Positions 17,577 to 27,072 of a stretch of 64,000 nt of DNA are shown here, one piece after another. Source of the DNA: Corynebacterium halotolerans YIM 70093 = DSM 44683. Its GTDB lineage: Bacteria; Actinomycetota; Actinomycetes; Mycobacteriales; Mycobacteriaceae. The notes below the pieces were generated by a model that was not told the DNA's origin, did not search any database, and saw only the letters and a list, made by a program, of their open reading frames with translations. Location of the stretch: NCBI RefSeq assembly GCF_000341345.1, contig NC_020302.1:2708075-2772074 (forward strand), in the 5' to 3' direction. The position numbers were made by a program, and so were the translations under genes. Position 1 is the stretch's first letter, and each line of letters begins with the position of its first letter.

Positions 17577-18035
17577 ATGTCGAAACAGGAAACCCCCGCC
17601 ACCGGCGTCCCCACCGCCCTGCTGCAGTCGCCCTCGTTCCAGTTGGAGCGGTTGCGCCGTCGCACCCGCGACGAGGTCGAGACGGTCCTGCACACCAGGG
17701 ACACCACCCTGCGTGAGTACTGGGTGCTGACCTGCCTCGTCGACCGGGACGCGGCCTCCCAGTCCGCCCTCTCCGAGACCCTGGCGATCGACGCCTCGGA
17801 CATGGTCCGGCTCATCGACTCCCTGGAGAACCGGGGCTGGGTCCAGCGCGAGCGCGATCCCAACGACCGCCGCCGCCAGATCGTGGCGTCGACCAAGAAG
17901 GGCGCGAAGGCGCAGGCCGAGCTGGCCGAGCTGGTCGCCGAGGGCGAGGACCGGGCACTCGACGAGTCCACCTCGAAGCAGCTCAAGCACCTCCGCAAGC
18001 TGGCGAAGGCCATCATCGCCGGCGAGGAGGACTAG
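17577..18035 (+). CDS. MarR-family transcriptional regulator
   Basis: 152 aa, usual MarR size. The winged-helix region is SQSALSETLAIDASDMVRLIDSLENRGWVQRERDPNDRRRQIV (about residues 61-103), including the DxRRR wing. It is preceded by an inverted repeat that may be its operator. The gene ends 7 nt before the TTG start of the Pls-like synthetase, and GAGGAGG within its last codons serves as that gene's ribosome-binding site, so the pair is an operon and the regulator probably controls synthesis of the Pls product. Confidence 0.9.
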   Translation: MSKQETPATGVPTALLQSPSFQLERLRRRTRDEVETVLHTRDTTLREYWVLTCLVDRDAASQSALSETLAIDASDMVRLIDSLENRGWVQRERDPNDRRRQIVASTKKGAKAQAELAELVAEGEDRALDESTSKQLKHLRKLAKAIIAGEED

Positions 18036-18042
18036 GCCCCAA

Positions 18043-21000
18043 TTGTCCCTCAGTTCCGTACCGCGTCAGTACCTGCGTGCCGCCGAGGCCCCTCCCAAAC
18101 GCACCCTCTATGACGTCCTGACCGCCACCGCGTCCGCCCACCCCGACGCCGCCGCCATCGACGACGGCGAGATCCTCACCTACGCCGAGCTCATCGACGC
18201 CGTCCACGAGCTCGCGGACGAGCTGCACGCCAACGGCATCCGCCGCGGCGACCGCATCGGCGTCCGCATGACCAGTGGCACGCGTGGCCTCTACCTCGCG
18301 ATCCTGGCCACCATCGCGGCCGGCGCGGCCTACGTCCCGGTCGACGCCGATGACCCGGACGAGCGTGCCGAGATGGTTTTCTCGGAGGCGCACATCAACG
18401 GCGTGTTCACCGACGAGGGTTTCCGCATGCTCTCCCCGCGCGCCGGCGGTGACACCCGCCGCCCCCGGCTCGACGACACCGCCTGGATCATCTTCACCTC
18501 CGGATCCACCGGCAAGCCCAAGGGCGTGGCGGTGAGCCACCGCTCGGCGGCCGCGTTCGTCGACGCCGAGGCCCAGCTGTTCCTGGTCGACTCCCCCGGC
18601 GGCCCGCTCGGCCCCGAGGACCGCGTCCTGGCCGGCCTGTCCGTCGCCTTCGACGCCTCCTGCGAGGAGATGTGGCTGGCCTGGGGCCACGGCGCCTGCC
18701 TGGTACCGGCCCCGCGCGCCCTGGTGCGCTCCGGCATGGACCTGGGCCCCTGGCTCATCCGCCGCGACATTACCGTGGTCTCCACCGTGCCGACGCTCGC
18801 CGGCCTGTGGCCGGCCGAGGCGCTGGACAACGTCCGCCTGCTCATCGTGGGCGGCGAGGCCTGCTCACAGGAGCTCGTCGAGCGCCTGGCCACCGAAGAC
18901 CGCGAGATGTGGAACACCTACGGCCCCACCGAGGCCACCGTCGTGGCCTCGGCCGCCCAGCTGCACCCGGGCCGGCCGGTGGGCATCGGCCTGCCGTTGG
19001 CCGGCTGGGATCTGCTCGTCGTCGACGACAACGACCAGCCCGTCGGTCTCGGCGAGGTCGGTGAGCTCGTCATCGGCGGCGTGGGCCTGGCCCGCTACCT
19101 CGACCCGGAGAAGGACGCCGAGAAGTACGCCCCCATGCGCTCGGTCGGCTGGGCGCGGGCCTACCGCTCCGGCGACCACGTGCGCCTCGAGGAGGACGGG
19201 CTGTACTTCGTGGGCCGCGTCGACGACCAGGTCAAGATCGGCGGCCGGCGCATCGAGCTCGGCGAAGTCGAGGCCAATGTCGCGGCCCTGCCGAACGTGT
19301 ACAACTCGGCCGTCGCCGTACAGAAGACCGGCGCCGACCAGTCCGTGCTCGTCGGCTACGTCTCCCTCGAGGACCCGGCGACCGGCTTCGACCACGGCGC
19401 CGCCCACGAGCGGCTCGCGGAGACCATGCCCGCCGCGCTCGTCCCGCGCATCTGCGTGATGGAGGAGCTGCCGATCCGCACCTCCGGCAAGGTGGACAAG
19501 AAGGCCCTGCCGTGGCCGCTGCCCGGCGTCGGCGTGGAGGCCACCGGCCTCACGCCGACCGAGGCGTGGTTGGCCGAGGCCTGGGTCGACGTGCTCGGCA
19601 CCTCGGTGCAGGACGCCGACGCCGACTTCTTCAGCCTCGGCGGCACCTCCCTGGCCGCCGCCACCCTGGTCGGCCGCATCCGCGAGAAGGTGCCCACCGT
19701 CGCCGTGCGCGACCTCTACGACCACCCGCGGCTGGGCTCGCTCGCCGAGGCCGTGGAGAACATCGCCGCCACCTCCGGTGTGGCCCTCGGCGACGACGCC
19801 GAGCAGGCCGAACCGCGCGAGGTCACCCCGGTCGGCGTCGGCACGCGCCTGGCGCAGCTGCTCATCCAGCTGCCGGTCCAGACCCTGCAGGCCACCAGCT
19901 GGCTGGCCTGGCTGCTGCTGGTCGGCAACATCGCCGCGGAACTCGACCTGGGCTGGGCCGTGCACACCCCGTGGTGGCTGGTGGTCGTGCTCATCGTCGT
20001 CTTCGCCACCCCGCTCGGCCGCCTGCCCATCGGCGGCTTCGGCGCCCGCCTGATCACCGCCGGCATCACCCCCGGCACCTACCGCCGTGGTGGGGCCACC
20101 CACCTGCGGATCTGGGCCGCGGAACGCTGGTCGGATGCCTCCGGGGCACGCTCCATCGCCGGTGCCACCTGGGTCAACTACTACGCCCGCTCCCTGGGCG
20201 TGGCCATCCACCGCGGCGTCGACCTGCACTCGCTGCCACCGGTGACCGGCCTGCTGACCATCGGCAAGCACGCCTCCGTCGAACCGGAGGTGGACCTGTC
20301 GGGGTACTGGCTCGACGGCGACGTCCTGCGCGTCGGTGCCATCGAGATCGGTAAGAACGCGCGCGTCGGCATGCGCTCCACGCTGCTTCCCGGCACCGTC
20401 ATCGGCGCCGATGCCCACGTGGAGGCCGGCTCCACCGTCACCGGCACGAAGACCATCAAGCCGGGCTCGCGCTGGTCGGGCTCCCCCGCGGAGAAGGTCG
20501 GCCGTTCCAAGCACCGCTTCCCCGACGAGTACCCGCCCCGGCGCTCGCGTTGGGTGCCCATCTATGGGCTGACCTCGATCCTGCTCAGTGTGCAGCCGCT
20601 CGTCGCGATCGGCCTGGGCGTGGCGCTGGTGATCTGGCTCGTGGAGCTGACCGGCGGGCACCCGCTCATCGGCGCGGTGCTGTTCGGCGCCTTCGGTGGC
20701 CTTCTCGCCTTCCTCGCCTACAGCGGGATGACCTGGCTGGGCGTGCGCCTGCTGTCCGTCGGTCTCACACCCGGCGTGGCGCCGGTGCGCTCCGTCCAGG
20801 GCTGGCGGCTGTGGACCATCGAGCGGCTCATGGACGACGCCCGCACCCACCTCTTCCCCATCTACGCCTCCCAGCTCACGCCCGTGTGGCTGCGCAGCCT
20901 GGGCGCGAGAATCGGCAGGGACGCGGAGGTCTCCACCGCCGTGATGATCCCGAAGCTCACCGACATCAGGGACGGCGCGTTCCTCGCCGACGACACCGCC

Positions 21001-21945
21001 ATCGGCGGCTACGAGCTCGGCGGCGGCTGGATGCTCACCGGCGAGACCCGCGTGGGCAAACGCAGCTTCGTCGGCAACTCCGGCATCACCGGACCCGGCC
21101 GCAAACTGGCGAAGAACTCGCTGGTGGCGGTGCTGTCCTCCACCCCGAAGAAGGCGAAGGCCAACTCCAACTGGTGGGGATCCCCACCGGAGCGCATGCG
21201 GCGGGTCCAGGTCGAGGCCGCCGGCGGCGAGTCCCTGACCTACCGCCCGGGCACGGGCGTGAAGATCGCCCGCGGCTTCATCGAGACGATGCGCCTGCTC
21301 GCCCCGATGTTCTCCGCGATGCTGCTGGCCCTGGCCCTGGGGCTGATGCAGTACGTGCTGGTCACCTGGAACGTGTGGCTGGCGTGGCTGCTCTCGGGCG
21401 TGATCACCATGGCCGTCGGCGTGGTCGCCATGGCCGTGACGACCGTCGTGAAGTGGATGTGCGTGGGTAGACACCGCCCGGCCGACCACCCGCTGTGGTC
21501 GGAGTTCGTGTGGCTCAACGAGCTGCAGGACACCTTCGTCGAGGTCGTCGCCGGCCCCTGGTTCCTCATCCCGAACCTGGGCACCGGCTCGCTCAACAAC
21601 GCCCTGCGCCTGCTGGGCGTGAAGATCGGCCGCGGCGCGTGGATCGAGTCCTACTGGTTCCCCGAGACCGACCTGTGCACGGTCGGCCGCGGTGCCACCG
21701 TCGGCCCCGGCACCGTCGTGCAGACCCACCTGTTCCAGGACCGCGTGATGAGCCTGGACCACGTCACTCTCGGCGCGGGTGCAACGCTGGCCTCCCACTC
21801 GGTGGCGCTGCCGGCGGCCACGCTCGGTGACGCCGCGACCGTCGGCCCCGGCTCGCTGGTGATGCGTGGCGACCGCGTGCCCGCCGACTCCCTGTGGCAG
21901 GGCAACCCGATCGAGCCCTGGGCGAGGAAGGACGGCGGCGCCTAG
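18043..21945 (+). CDS. Pls/PosA-family single-module NRPS, candidate epsilon-poly-L-lysine-type synthetase
   Basis: 1300 aa from TTG 18043 with GAGGAGG about 9 nt upstream, close to the size remembered for Streptomyces Pls (about 1319 aa). Adenylation domain: residues about 25-500, with IIFTSGSTGKPKGVAVSH (about 149-166), NTYGPTEATV (about 290) and SGKVDKKAL (about 481). Carrier domain: LGGTSLAAA with the phosphopantetheinyl Ser at about 535. Then three pairs of hydrophobic segments (about 605-665, 845-905, 1085-1140) separate three left-handed beta-helix acyltransferase-like domains. No condensation or thioesterase domain exists. Eye alignment to GrsA gives specificity residues D-A-E-S-I-G-T-V-V-K, near the code quoted for lysine (D-A-E-S-I-G-S-V-C-K). 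It likely polymerises lysine or a related diamino acid at the membrane; the substrate is an inference. Confidence 0.88.
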   Translation: MSLSSVPRQYLRAAEAPPKRTLYDVLTATASAHPDAAAIDDGEILTYAELIDAVHELADELHANGIRRGDRIGVRMTSGTRGLYLAILATIAAGAAYVPVDADDPDERAEMVFSEAHINGVFTDEGFRMLSPRAGGDTRRPRLDDTAWIIFTSGSTGKPKGVAVSHRSAAAFVDAEAQLFLVDSPGGPLGPEDRVLAGLSVAFDASCEEMWLAWGHGACLVPAPRALVRSGMDLGPWLIRRDITVVSTVPTLAGLWPAEALDNVRLLIVGGEACSQELVERLATEDREMWNTYGPTEATVVASAAQLHPGRPVGIGLPLAGWDLLVVDDNDQPVGLGEVGELVIGGVGLARYLDPEKDAEKYAPMRSVGWARAYRSGDHVRLEEDGLYFVGRVDDQVKIGGRRIELGEVEANVAALPNVYNSAVAVQKTGADQSVLVGYVSLEDPATGFDHGAAHERLAETMPAALVPRICVMEELPIRTSGKVDKKALPWPLPGVGVEATGLTPTEAWLAEAWVDVLGTSVQDADADFFSLGGTSLAAATLVGRIREKVPTVAVRDLYDHPRLGSLAEAVENIAATSGVALGDDAEQAEPREVTPVGVGTRLAQLLIQLPVQTLQATSWLAWLLLVGNIAAELDLGWAVHTPWWLVVVLIVVFATPLGRLPIGGFGARLITAGITPGTYRRGGATHLRIWAAERWSDASGARSIAGATWVNYYARSLGVAIHRGVDLHSLPPVTGLLTIGKHASVEPEVDLSGYWLDGDVLRVGAIEIGKNARVGMRSTLLPGTVIGADAHVEAGSTVTGTKTIKPGSRWSGSPAEKVGRSKHRFPDEYPPRRSRWVPIYGLTSILLSVQPLVAIGLGVALVIWLVELTGGHPLIGAVLFGAFGGLLAFLAYSGMTWLGVRLLSVGLTPGVAPVRSVQGWRLWTIERLMDDARTHLFPIYASQLTPVWLRSLGARIGRDAEVSTAVMIPKLTDIRDGAFLADDTAIGGYELGGGWMLTGETRVGKRSFVGNSGITGPGRKLAKNSLVAVLSSTPKKAKANSNWWGSPPERMRRVQVEAAGGESLTYRPGTGVKIARGFIETMRLLAPMFSAMLLALALGLMQYVLVTWNVWLAWLLSGVITMAVGVVAMAVTTVVKWMCVGRHRPADHPLWSEFVWLNELQDTFVEVVAGPWFLIPNLGTGSLNNALRLLGVKIGRGAWIESYWFPETDLCTVGRGATVGPGTVVQTHLFQDRVMSLDHVTLGAGATLASHSVALPAATLGDAATVGPGSLVMRGDRVPADSLWQGNPIEPWARKDGGA

Positions 21946-21977
21946 CGGCGCAGCGCGTGTCGCCCGGGAGCAGAGGA

Positions 21978-22005
21978 CCCCGCCACCGGACAACCGGTGG
22001 CGGGG
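21978..22005. terminator. Terminator between pls-like gene and convergent SGNH gene
   Basis: A perfect 12-bp stem (CCCCGCCACCGG with CCGGTGGCGGGG) with loop ACAA, followed by TGTTGT on the plus side. Confidence 0.87.
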
Positions 22006-22029
22006 TGTTGTCGTCATTTCCGGCGCGGC

Positions 22030-22893
22030 TCAGAGCCGGGACATCACGATGTCCGCGACCGCCCGCTCCCCGAGCGCCGTGGGGTGGAACGGCATGCGCA
22101 GACCGTCACCGGCACCGGGGATGTCAAAGACCGACCGCACCCACTGGTTGCCCACCGGCGCGCAGGTGCCGGTGCCGGGACGGTCGGTGTCCACGTACTC
22201 ATAGCCCAGGTGCTGGTGCGCGGCGGCAGTGGAGTTGACCGTGTCGATGAAGCGCTCGACGTTCAGCGGCACCGGAACCGGCAGGTGGGCGGAACCTCCG
22301 CTGAAGGTGGCCAGGCAGAGGTTGCCGTTGCCGTCGCCGATCTCCGGGTAGGAGACGAACATGATCCGCGCGTTCGGGGCGAGCTGGTTGATGCGGCCGA
22401 TCACCGGCCCCATCCGCTCAACCCAGCGCTGCGGGGTGACGTGGTCGGCACCGTCGATGATGCCGAAGTCACGCCCCCGCGGGGTCGCCGGATTCCACCC
22501 CTCCGCCGCACCGGCGGTGATGGTCACCAGCCGGGTGGCCGGCCCGATCTCCCCGCGGGCGTGGGCGGCATTCATCTTCGAGACCAGGCTGGGACCGGCC
22601 CCGCCGCTCAGGGAATTGCCGTTGCAGGCCAGATTGACGTAGTCACCCCCGAAATAGTCCCGCCCGACCAGATCCGGGTAGGCGTCGTCCCGTTGCGAGC
22701 AGTAGCCGCGGAAGAAACCGTCGAGCTGCTCCGGGATGGCCGGGTTCGCGGGGAAGGAGTCCCCCATCGCGACGTAGGCCCGCCCCGCCTGCGCCTGCGC
22801 CGCCGGGGCGGTGAACAGGGCTGTCACCAACACCGCGACGGCCGCGATCACCGCCGCCATCCCCCGGGTGCCGGTACCGGTTCGCATGGACAT
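22030..22893 (-). CDS. Secreted SGNH/GDSL-type hydrolase, divergent active site
   Basis: 287 aa from ATG 22893, chosen because GGGAGAG lies just upstream. A Sec signal (hydrophobic AAVIAAVAVLVTALFTAPAAQA) ends near residue 30. Block I reads GDSF (AYVAMGDSFPANP), block II LACNGNSLSGG, and block V PFHPTALGE with the catalytic His. Block III, normally GxND, reads AGAAEGW, so the oxyanion Asn is missing from its expected place. A disulfide pair is plausible (C in YCSQ and ACNG). It may be an esterase with an altered oxyanion hole, or only a binding protein. It lies downstream of ppk2 across a candidate terminator. Confidence 0.8.
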   Translation of the reverse strand: MSMRTGTGTRGMAAVIAAVAVLVTALFTAPAAQAQAGRAYVAMGDSFPANPAIPEQLDGFFRGYCSQRDDAYPDLVGRDYFGGDYVNLACNGNSLSGGAGPSLVSKMNAAHARGEIGPATRLVTITAGAAEGWNPATPRGRDFGIIDGADHVTPQRWVERMGPVIGRINQLAPNARIMFVSYPEIGDGNGNLCLATFSGGSAHLPVPVPLNVERFIDTVNSTAAAHQHLGYEYVDTDRPGTGTCAPVGNQWVRSVFDIPGAGDGLRMPFHPTALGERAVADIVMSRL

Positions 22894-23005
22894 CGTCTCT
22901 CCCATCCTTCGCCAACCTCGGATCCGCGTCACTTGCCACGGTATCTGTGGAGGCACCCTAACAGGACGGCACCGGTTTCGCGGTGGAACGGCCCGGAATC
23001 GACGA

Positions 23006-23036
23006 GGACCCGGGCGCGTGCCGCGCACCCGGGTCC
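23006..23036 (-). terminator. Candidate hairpin after ppk2
   Basis: GGACCCGGG (23006-23014) pairs with CCCGGGTCC (23028-23036), with an inner GCG/CGC pairing. There is no clear U-run, so it may stabilise the mRNA end rather than terminate. Confidence 0.5.
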
Positions 23037-23057
23037 GTGAAGGCTGATCAGAAGGTC

Positions 23058-23957
23058 CTAGTCGCCGATCTGATCGCGACCGCGCTGGACGATGAGCGGA
23101 TCGGGCTGGCCGACAAGCTCGTGGTCCTTGTCGGTGTACTCGAACTTGCTGAGCACCACGCGTATGGCGTTGATGCGGGCGCGCTTCTTGTCATTCGACT
23201 TGATGGTGATCCACGGGGACTCGTCGGTGTCCGTGTAGCGGAACTGCTCCTCCTTGGCGCGGGTGTAGTCGTCCCACAGATCCAGGGAGGCCAGATCCAT
23301 CGGCGAGAGCTTCCACTGGCGGACCGGGTCCACCTGCCGGATGGCGAAGCGGGTGCGCTGCTCCTTGCGGGTGACGGAGAACCACAGCTTGGTCAGCGAG
23401 ATACCCGAACCCAGCAGCATGTTCTCCAGCATCGGGGTCTCCCGCAGGAACTCGGCGTGCTGCGACTCGGTGCAGAAGCCCATGACCCGCTCCACGCCGG
23501 ATCGGTTGTACCAGGAGCGGTCGAAGAACACGATCTCGCCGGCCGCCGGGAAATGCGCGATGTAACGCTGGAAGTACCAGGAGGTGGACTCGCGCGGGGA
23601 GGGCTTCTCCAGGGCGACAGTGCGGGCGCCACGCGGGTTGAGATGCTCGTTGAACCGCTTGATGGTGCCGCCCTTGCCGGCGGCGTCACGCCCCTCGAAG
23701 AGGATGATGTGGCGCTGCCCGGTCTCCTTCGTCCAGTTCTGGAACTTCAGCAGCTCGATCTGAAGGGCGCGCTTGACCTTGTCGTATTCCTCACGCGTCA
23801 TGCGCTCGTCATACGGGTAATTCTCCCGCCAGGTCTCGATCGCGGTGCCGTCCGGACGCAGCAGCACCGGATCGTCCTCATCGGTGTCGTCAACGACGTA
23901 GCCCTCGGTCTGGGCGAGGTCGATGACGGGCAATTCGTCGTCCTTGTGGTCAGCCAT
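23058..23957 (-). CDS. ppk2: Polyphosphate kinase 2
   Basis: 299 aa from ATG 23957 (MADHKDDE). PPK2 enzymes use polyphosphate to phosphorylate nucleoside diphosphates (or the reverse). Walker A is EGRDAAGKGG (about residues 89-98) and the Walker B/lid segment is FFDRSWYNRSGVERVMGF (about 144-161). The segment order and length fit the one-domain PPK2 class. In C. glutamicum a ppk2 gene lies next to porA/porH and groEL2, as here. It is separated from porA by an intrinsic terminator at 24063. Confidence 0.95.
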   Translation of the reverse strand: MADHKDDELPVIDLAQTEGYVVDDTDEDDPVLLRPDGTAIETWRENYPYDERMTREEYDKVKRALQIELLKFQNWTKETGQRHIILFEGRDAAGKGGTIKRFNEHLNPRGARTVALEKPSPRESTSWYFQRYIAHFPAAGEIVFFDRSWYNRSGVERVMGFCTESQHAEFLRETPMLENMLLGSGISLTKLWFSVTRKEQRTRFAIRQVDPVRQWKLSPMDLASLDLWDDYTRAKEEQFRYTDTDESPWITIKSNDKKRARINAIRVVLSKFEYTDKDHELVGQPDPLIVQRGRDQIGD

Positions 23958-24062
23958 GCCCCTGATCCTAGTCATTCCCGGGGTCCCCGGCGCGCTGGAC
24001 CTGCCTGCGACAGCCGCATCTCCGCAGAGCGCGAGCAGGAATGAAAGAGGGCGGAAACAACG

Positions 24063-24089
24063 AAAACTCCGACCCGGAGGTCGGAGCTT
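24063..24089 (-). terminator. Intrinsic terminator of the porH-porA unit
   Basis: On the minus strand GAAGCTCCGACC, loop TCCG, GGTCGGAGTTTTC forms an 8-bp stem followed by TTTT, 43 nt after the porA stop. Confidence 0.85.
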
Positions 24090-24131
24090 CGCGCCTTTAC
24101 TGAGCGGGGCTCAGTTGAGGGGTGATGCGGC

Positions 24132-24248
24132 TTAGACGAGGCCGAGGCCGAGGCCGAGGCCGATCAGGTCAGAGATGGCGCCGGCCAGGTCGACCAGCGG
24201 GGACAGAACGCCGAAGATCTCGACGCCGAGGGAAGAAAGCTCAGCCAT
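24132..24248 (-). CDS. porA: PorA-like mycomembrane porin polypeptide (38 aa)
   Basis: A tiny gene encoding MAELSSLGVEIFGVLSPL, then VDLAGAISDLIGLGLGLGLV. C. glutamicum PorA is 45 aa, also has no signal peptide, and forms the major cation channel with PorH in the mycolic-acid outer membrane, O-mycoloylated on Ser. Here Ser 5, 6, 16 and 26 are candidate acylation sites, and the hydrophobic/amphipathic helix pattern is similar. The ATG has AAGGAG 8 nt upstream. Position between ppk2 and porH/groEL2 matches the C. glutamicum porA locus. The C-terminus is a short LGLGLGLV repeat encoded by repeated GGCCTC codons. Confidence 0.82.
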   Translation of the reverse strand: MAELSSLGVEIFGVLSPLVDLAGAISDLIGLGLGLGLV

Positions 24249-24331
24249 GGTGTGCTCCTTGTGAAAGAAAGATGGAAGGGAGGGATGCAGCGCCCGGGTC
24301 TTCATGAACCCGGGCGAAGCGGGGGGGTTAC

Positions 24332-24640
24332 TTAGGCGTCACCCTCGGCGTCGTCACCGTCGCCGTTCTCAGCGCCGTTCTCCTCGGAGGAGCCCGGGAG
24401 GGAGGAGCCCTCGCCGGCGTCGTCGCCGTCAACGTCAGCGTCAGCCTCAGCGTTGGAGGAGCCCTCGAGGTAGGAGGACAGGTTGTTCAGGTTGCCCTCG
24501 GGGCCCTCAGCCACATCGCCGGTCTCCGGATCAAAGGCGTCGTAACCGAAGAGCTCACGGAGTGCGTCGAAGATGTCCTCGATGGCGCCACCGAAGGTGG
24601 AGAAGTTGTCGAGCTGCTCCTGAATGAAAGAAAGATCCAT
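24332..24640 (-). CDS. porH: PorH-like mycomembrane porin polypeptide with acidic C-terminal extension
   Basis: 102 aa from ATG 24640, with AAGGAG upstream. Residues 1-60 (MDLSFIQEQLDNFSTFGG ... NLNNLSS) resemble C. glutamicum PorH (57 aa, beginning MDLSLLK and ending near LDNFSS). About 40 further residues are almost only Asp, Glu, Gly, Ser, Asn and Ala (ADADVDGDD and similar), a tail absent from that PorH. No signal peptide, as is normal for PorH. PorH pairs with PorA to make a heteromeric channel. The gap to porA is 83 bp, so the two are probably cotranscribed. Confidence 0.8.
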   Translation of the reverse strand: MDLSFIQEQLDNFSTFGGAIEDIFDALRELFGYDAFDPETGDVAEGPEGNLNNLSSYLEGSSNAEADADVDGDDAGEGSSLPGSSEENGAENGDGDDAEGDA

Positions 24641-25098
24641 GGATATGTCTCCTTGAGAGGGACCAGCAGGAAGCTGGTGAAGTTTCCAGATTGCTGACAC
24701 CCCTCAGGGCGTCACAAGAAGATATTTTGTCACAAATCGGTTACTCGTCAAGCGTGATACACAGGTTTAGTTACGGTTTCTGCGACCGAAACGTTATCCC
24801 CCTATTGTTAACCTTTCAGACCCCATCCCAGCGCAAACGGAGTGACCTGCAGGAATGGCATAATAAAAGTTAACGGAGGGTTAACGAAAACGATATGCCG
24901 TAACACCTCGCAGCTACCGCTCGATTTAGAGGCCCGCTAGCGCCGAAAAAATATTTCCCCCTCCCCCCATTCCGGGGGTAAGGCAACCCTAATTTTCGCT
25001 GGCACGACAACATAGGCGGCGGATACATTCCCTGCCGCAGCCGCAATTCACCGTCCTCAACCATACCGCAGCCCGCCCACCCCGCGCCCGGAAATGCG
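24641..25098. promoter_or_regulatory. AT-rich promoter/regulatory region of porH-porA
   Basis: This gap is markedly richer in A/T than the rest of the window, especially 24715-24980. On the minus strand it shows TATTAT (24860-24865) as a -10 candidate, several GTTAAC palindromes (about 24808-24813, 24869-24874, 24880-24885), and two TTGTGAC elements (about 24702-24737) spaced roughly 20 bp apart. No ORF is credible. The repeated elements suggest binding by one or more regulators of the outer-membrane porin genes. Confidence 0.55.
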
Positions 25099-25148
25099 AC
25101 GACGCCGCGGGGCCGCACGCCCCTTGAGAGCGTGGCCCCGCGGCGTCG
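25099..25148 (-). terminator. Hairpin terminator of groEL2
   Basis: A 19-bp GC-rich stem (25130-25148 with 25099-25120, 2-3 nt bulge) lies 60 nt after the groEL2 stop. The trailing T-run is weak (ATTTCC). Confidence 0.75.
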
Positions 25149-25208
25149 CGAAGCAGGCGGCCCGCCAACAGCGCTCAGGGCGCTCTCAGGCTGGCCGGCA
25201 CAACGGGC

Positions 25209-26948
<1,740 letters not shown>

Positions 26949-26974
26949 TCACCCGCTGAAGACTTTCAGTTCAT

Positions 26975-27001
26975 CTGGCACTCGGACTATTCAAGTGCCA
27001 G
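26975..27001. promoter_or_regulatory. CIRCE operator (HrcA site) of groEL2
   Basis: CTGGCACTC, 9 nt, AAGTGCCAG: the CIRCE layout (consensus TTAGCACTC-N9-GAGTGCTAA) with matching core and spacing. It lies about 120 nt upstream of groEL2 and 72 nt before the divergent M20 peptidase. Confidence 0.9.
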
Positions 27002-27072
27002 CCTCCGTTTTAGCAGTCGGACACCCCGAGTGCAAGGCATGCCGGGGGCGGCGGGCGGTAACGTGGACCCCC

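Noticed and set aside
18865..22017. 1050-codon open frame on the minus strand opposite the Pls-like gene
   Set aside because: It is an antisense shadow of high-GC coding sequence: His/Gly/Ala/Val/Asp-rich composition and no domain.
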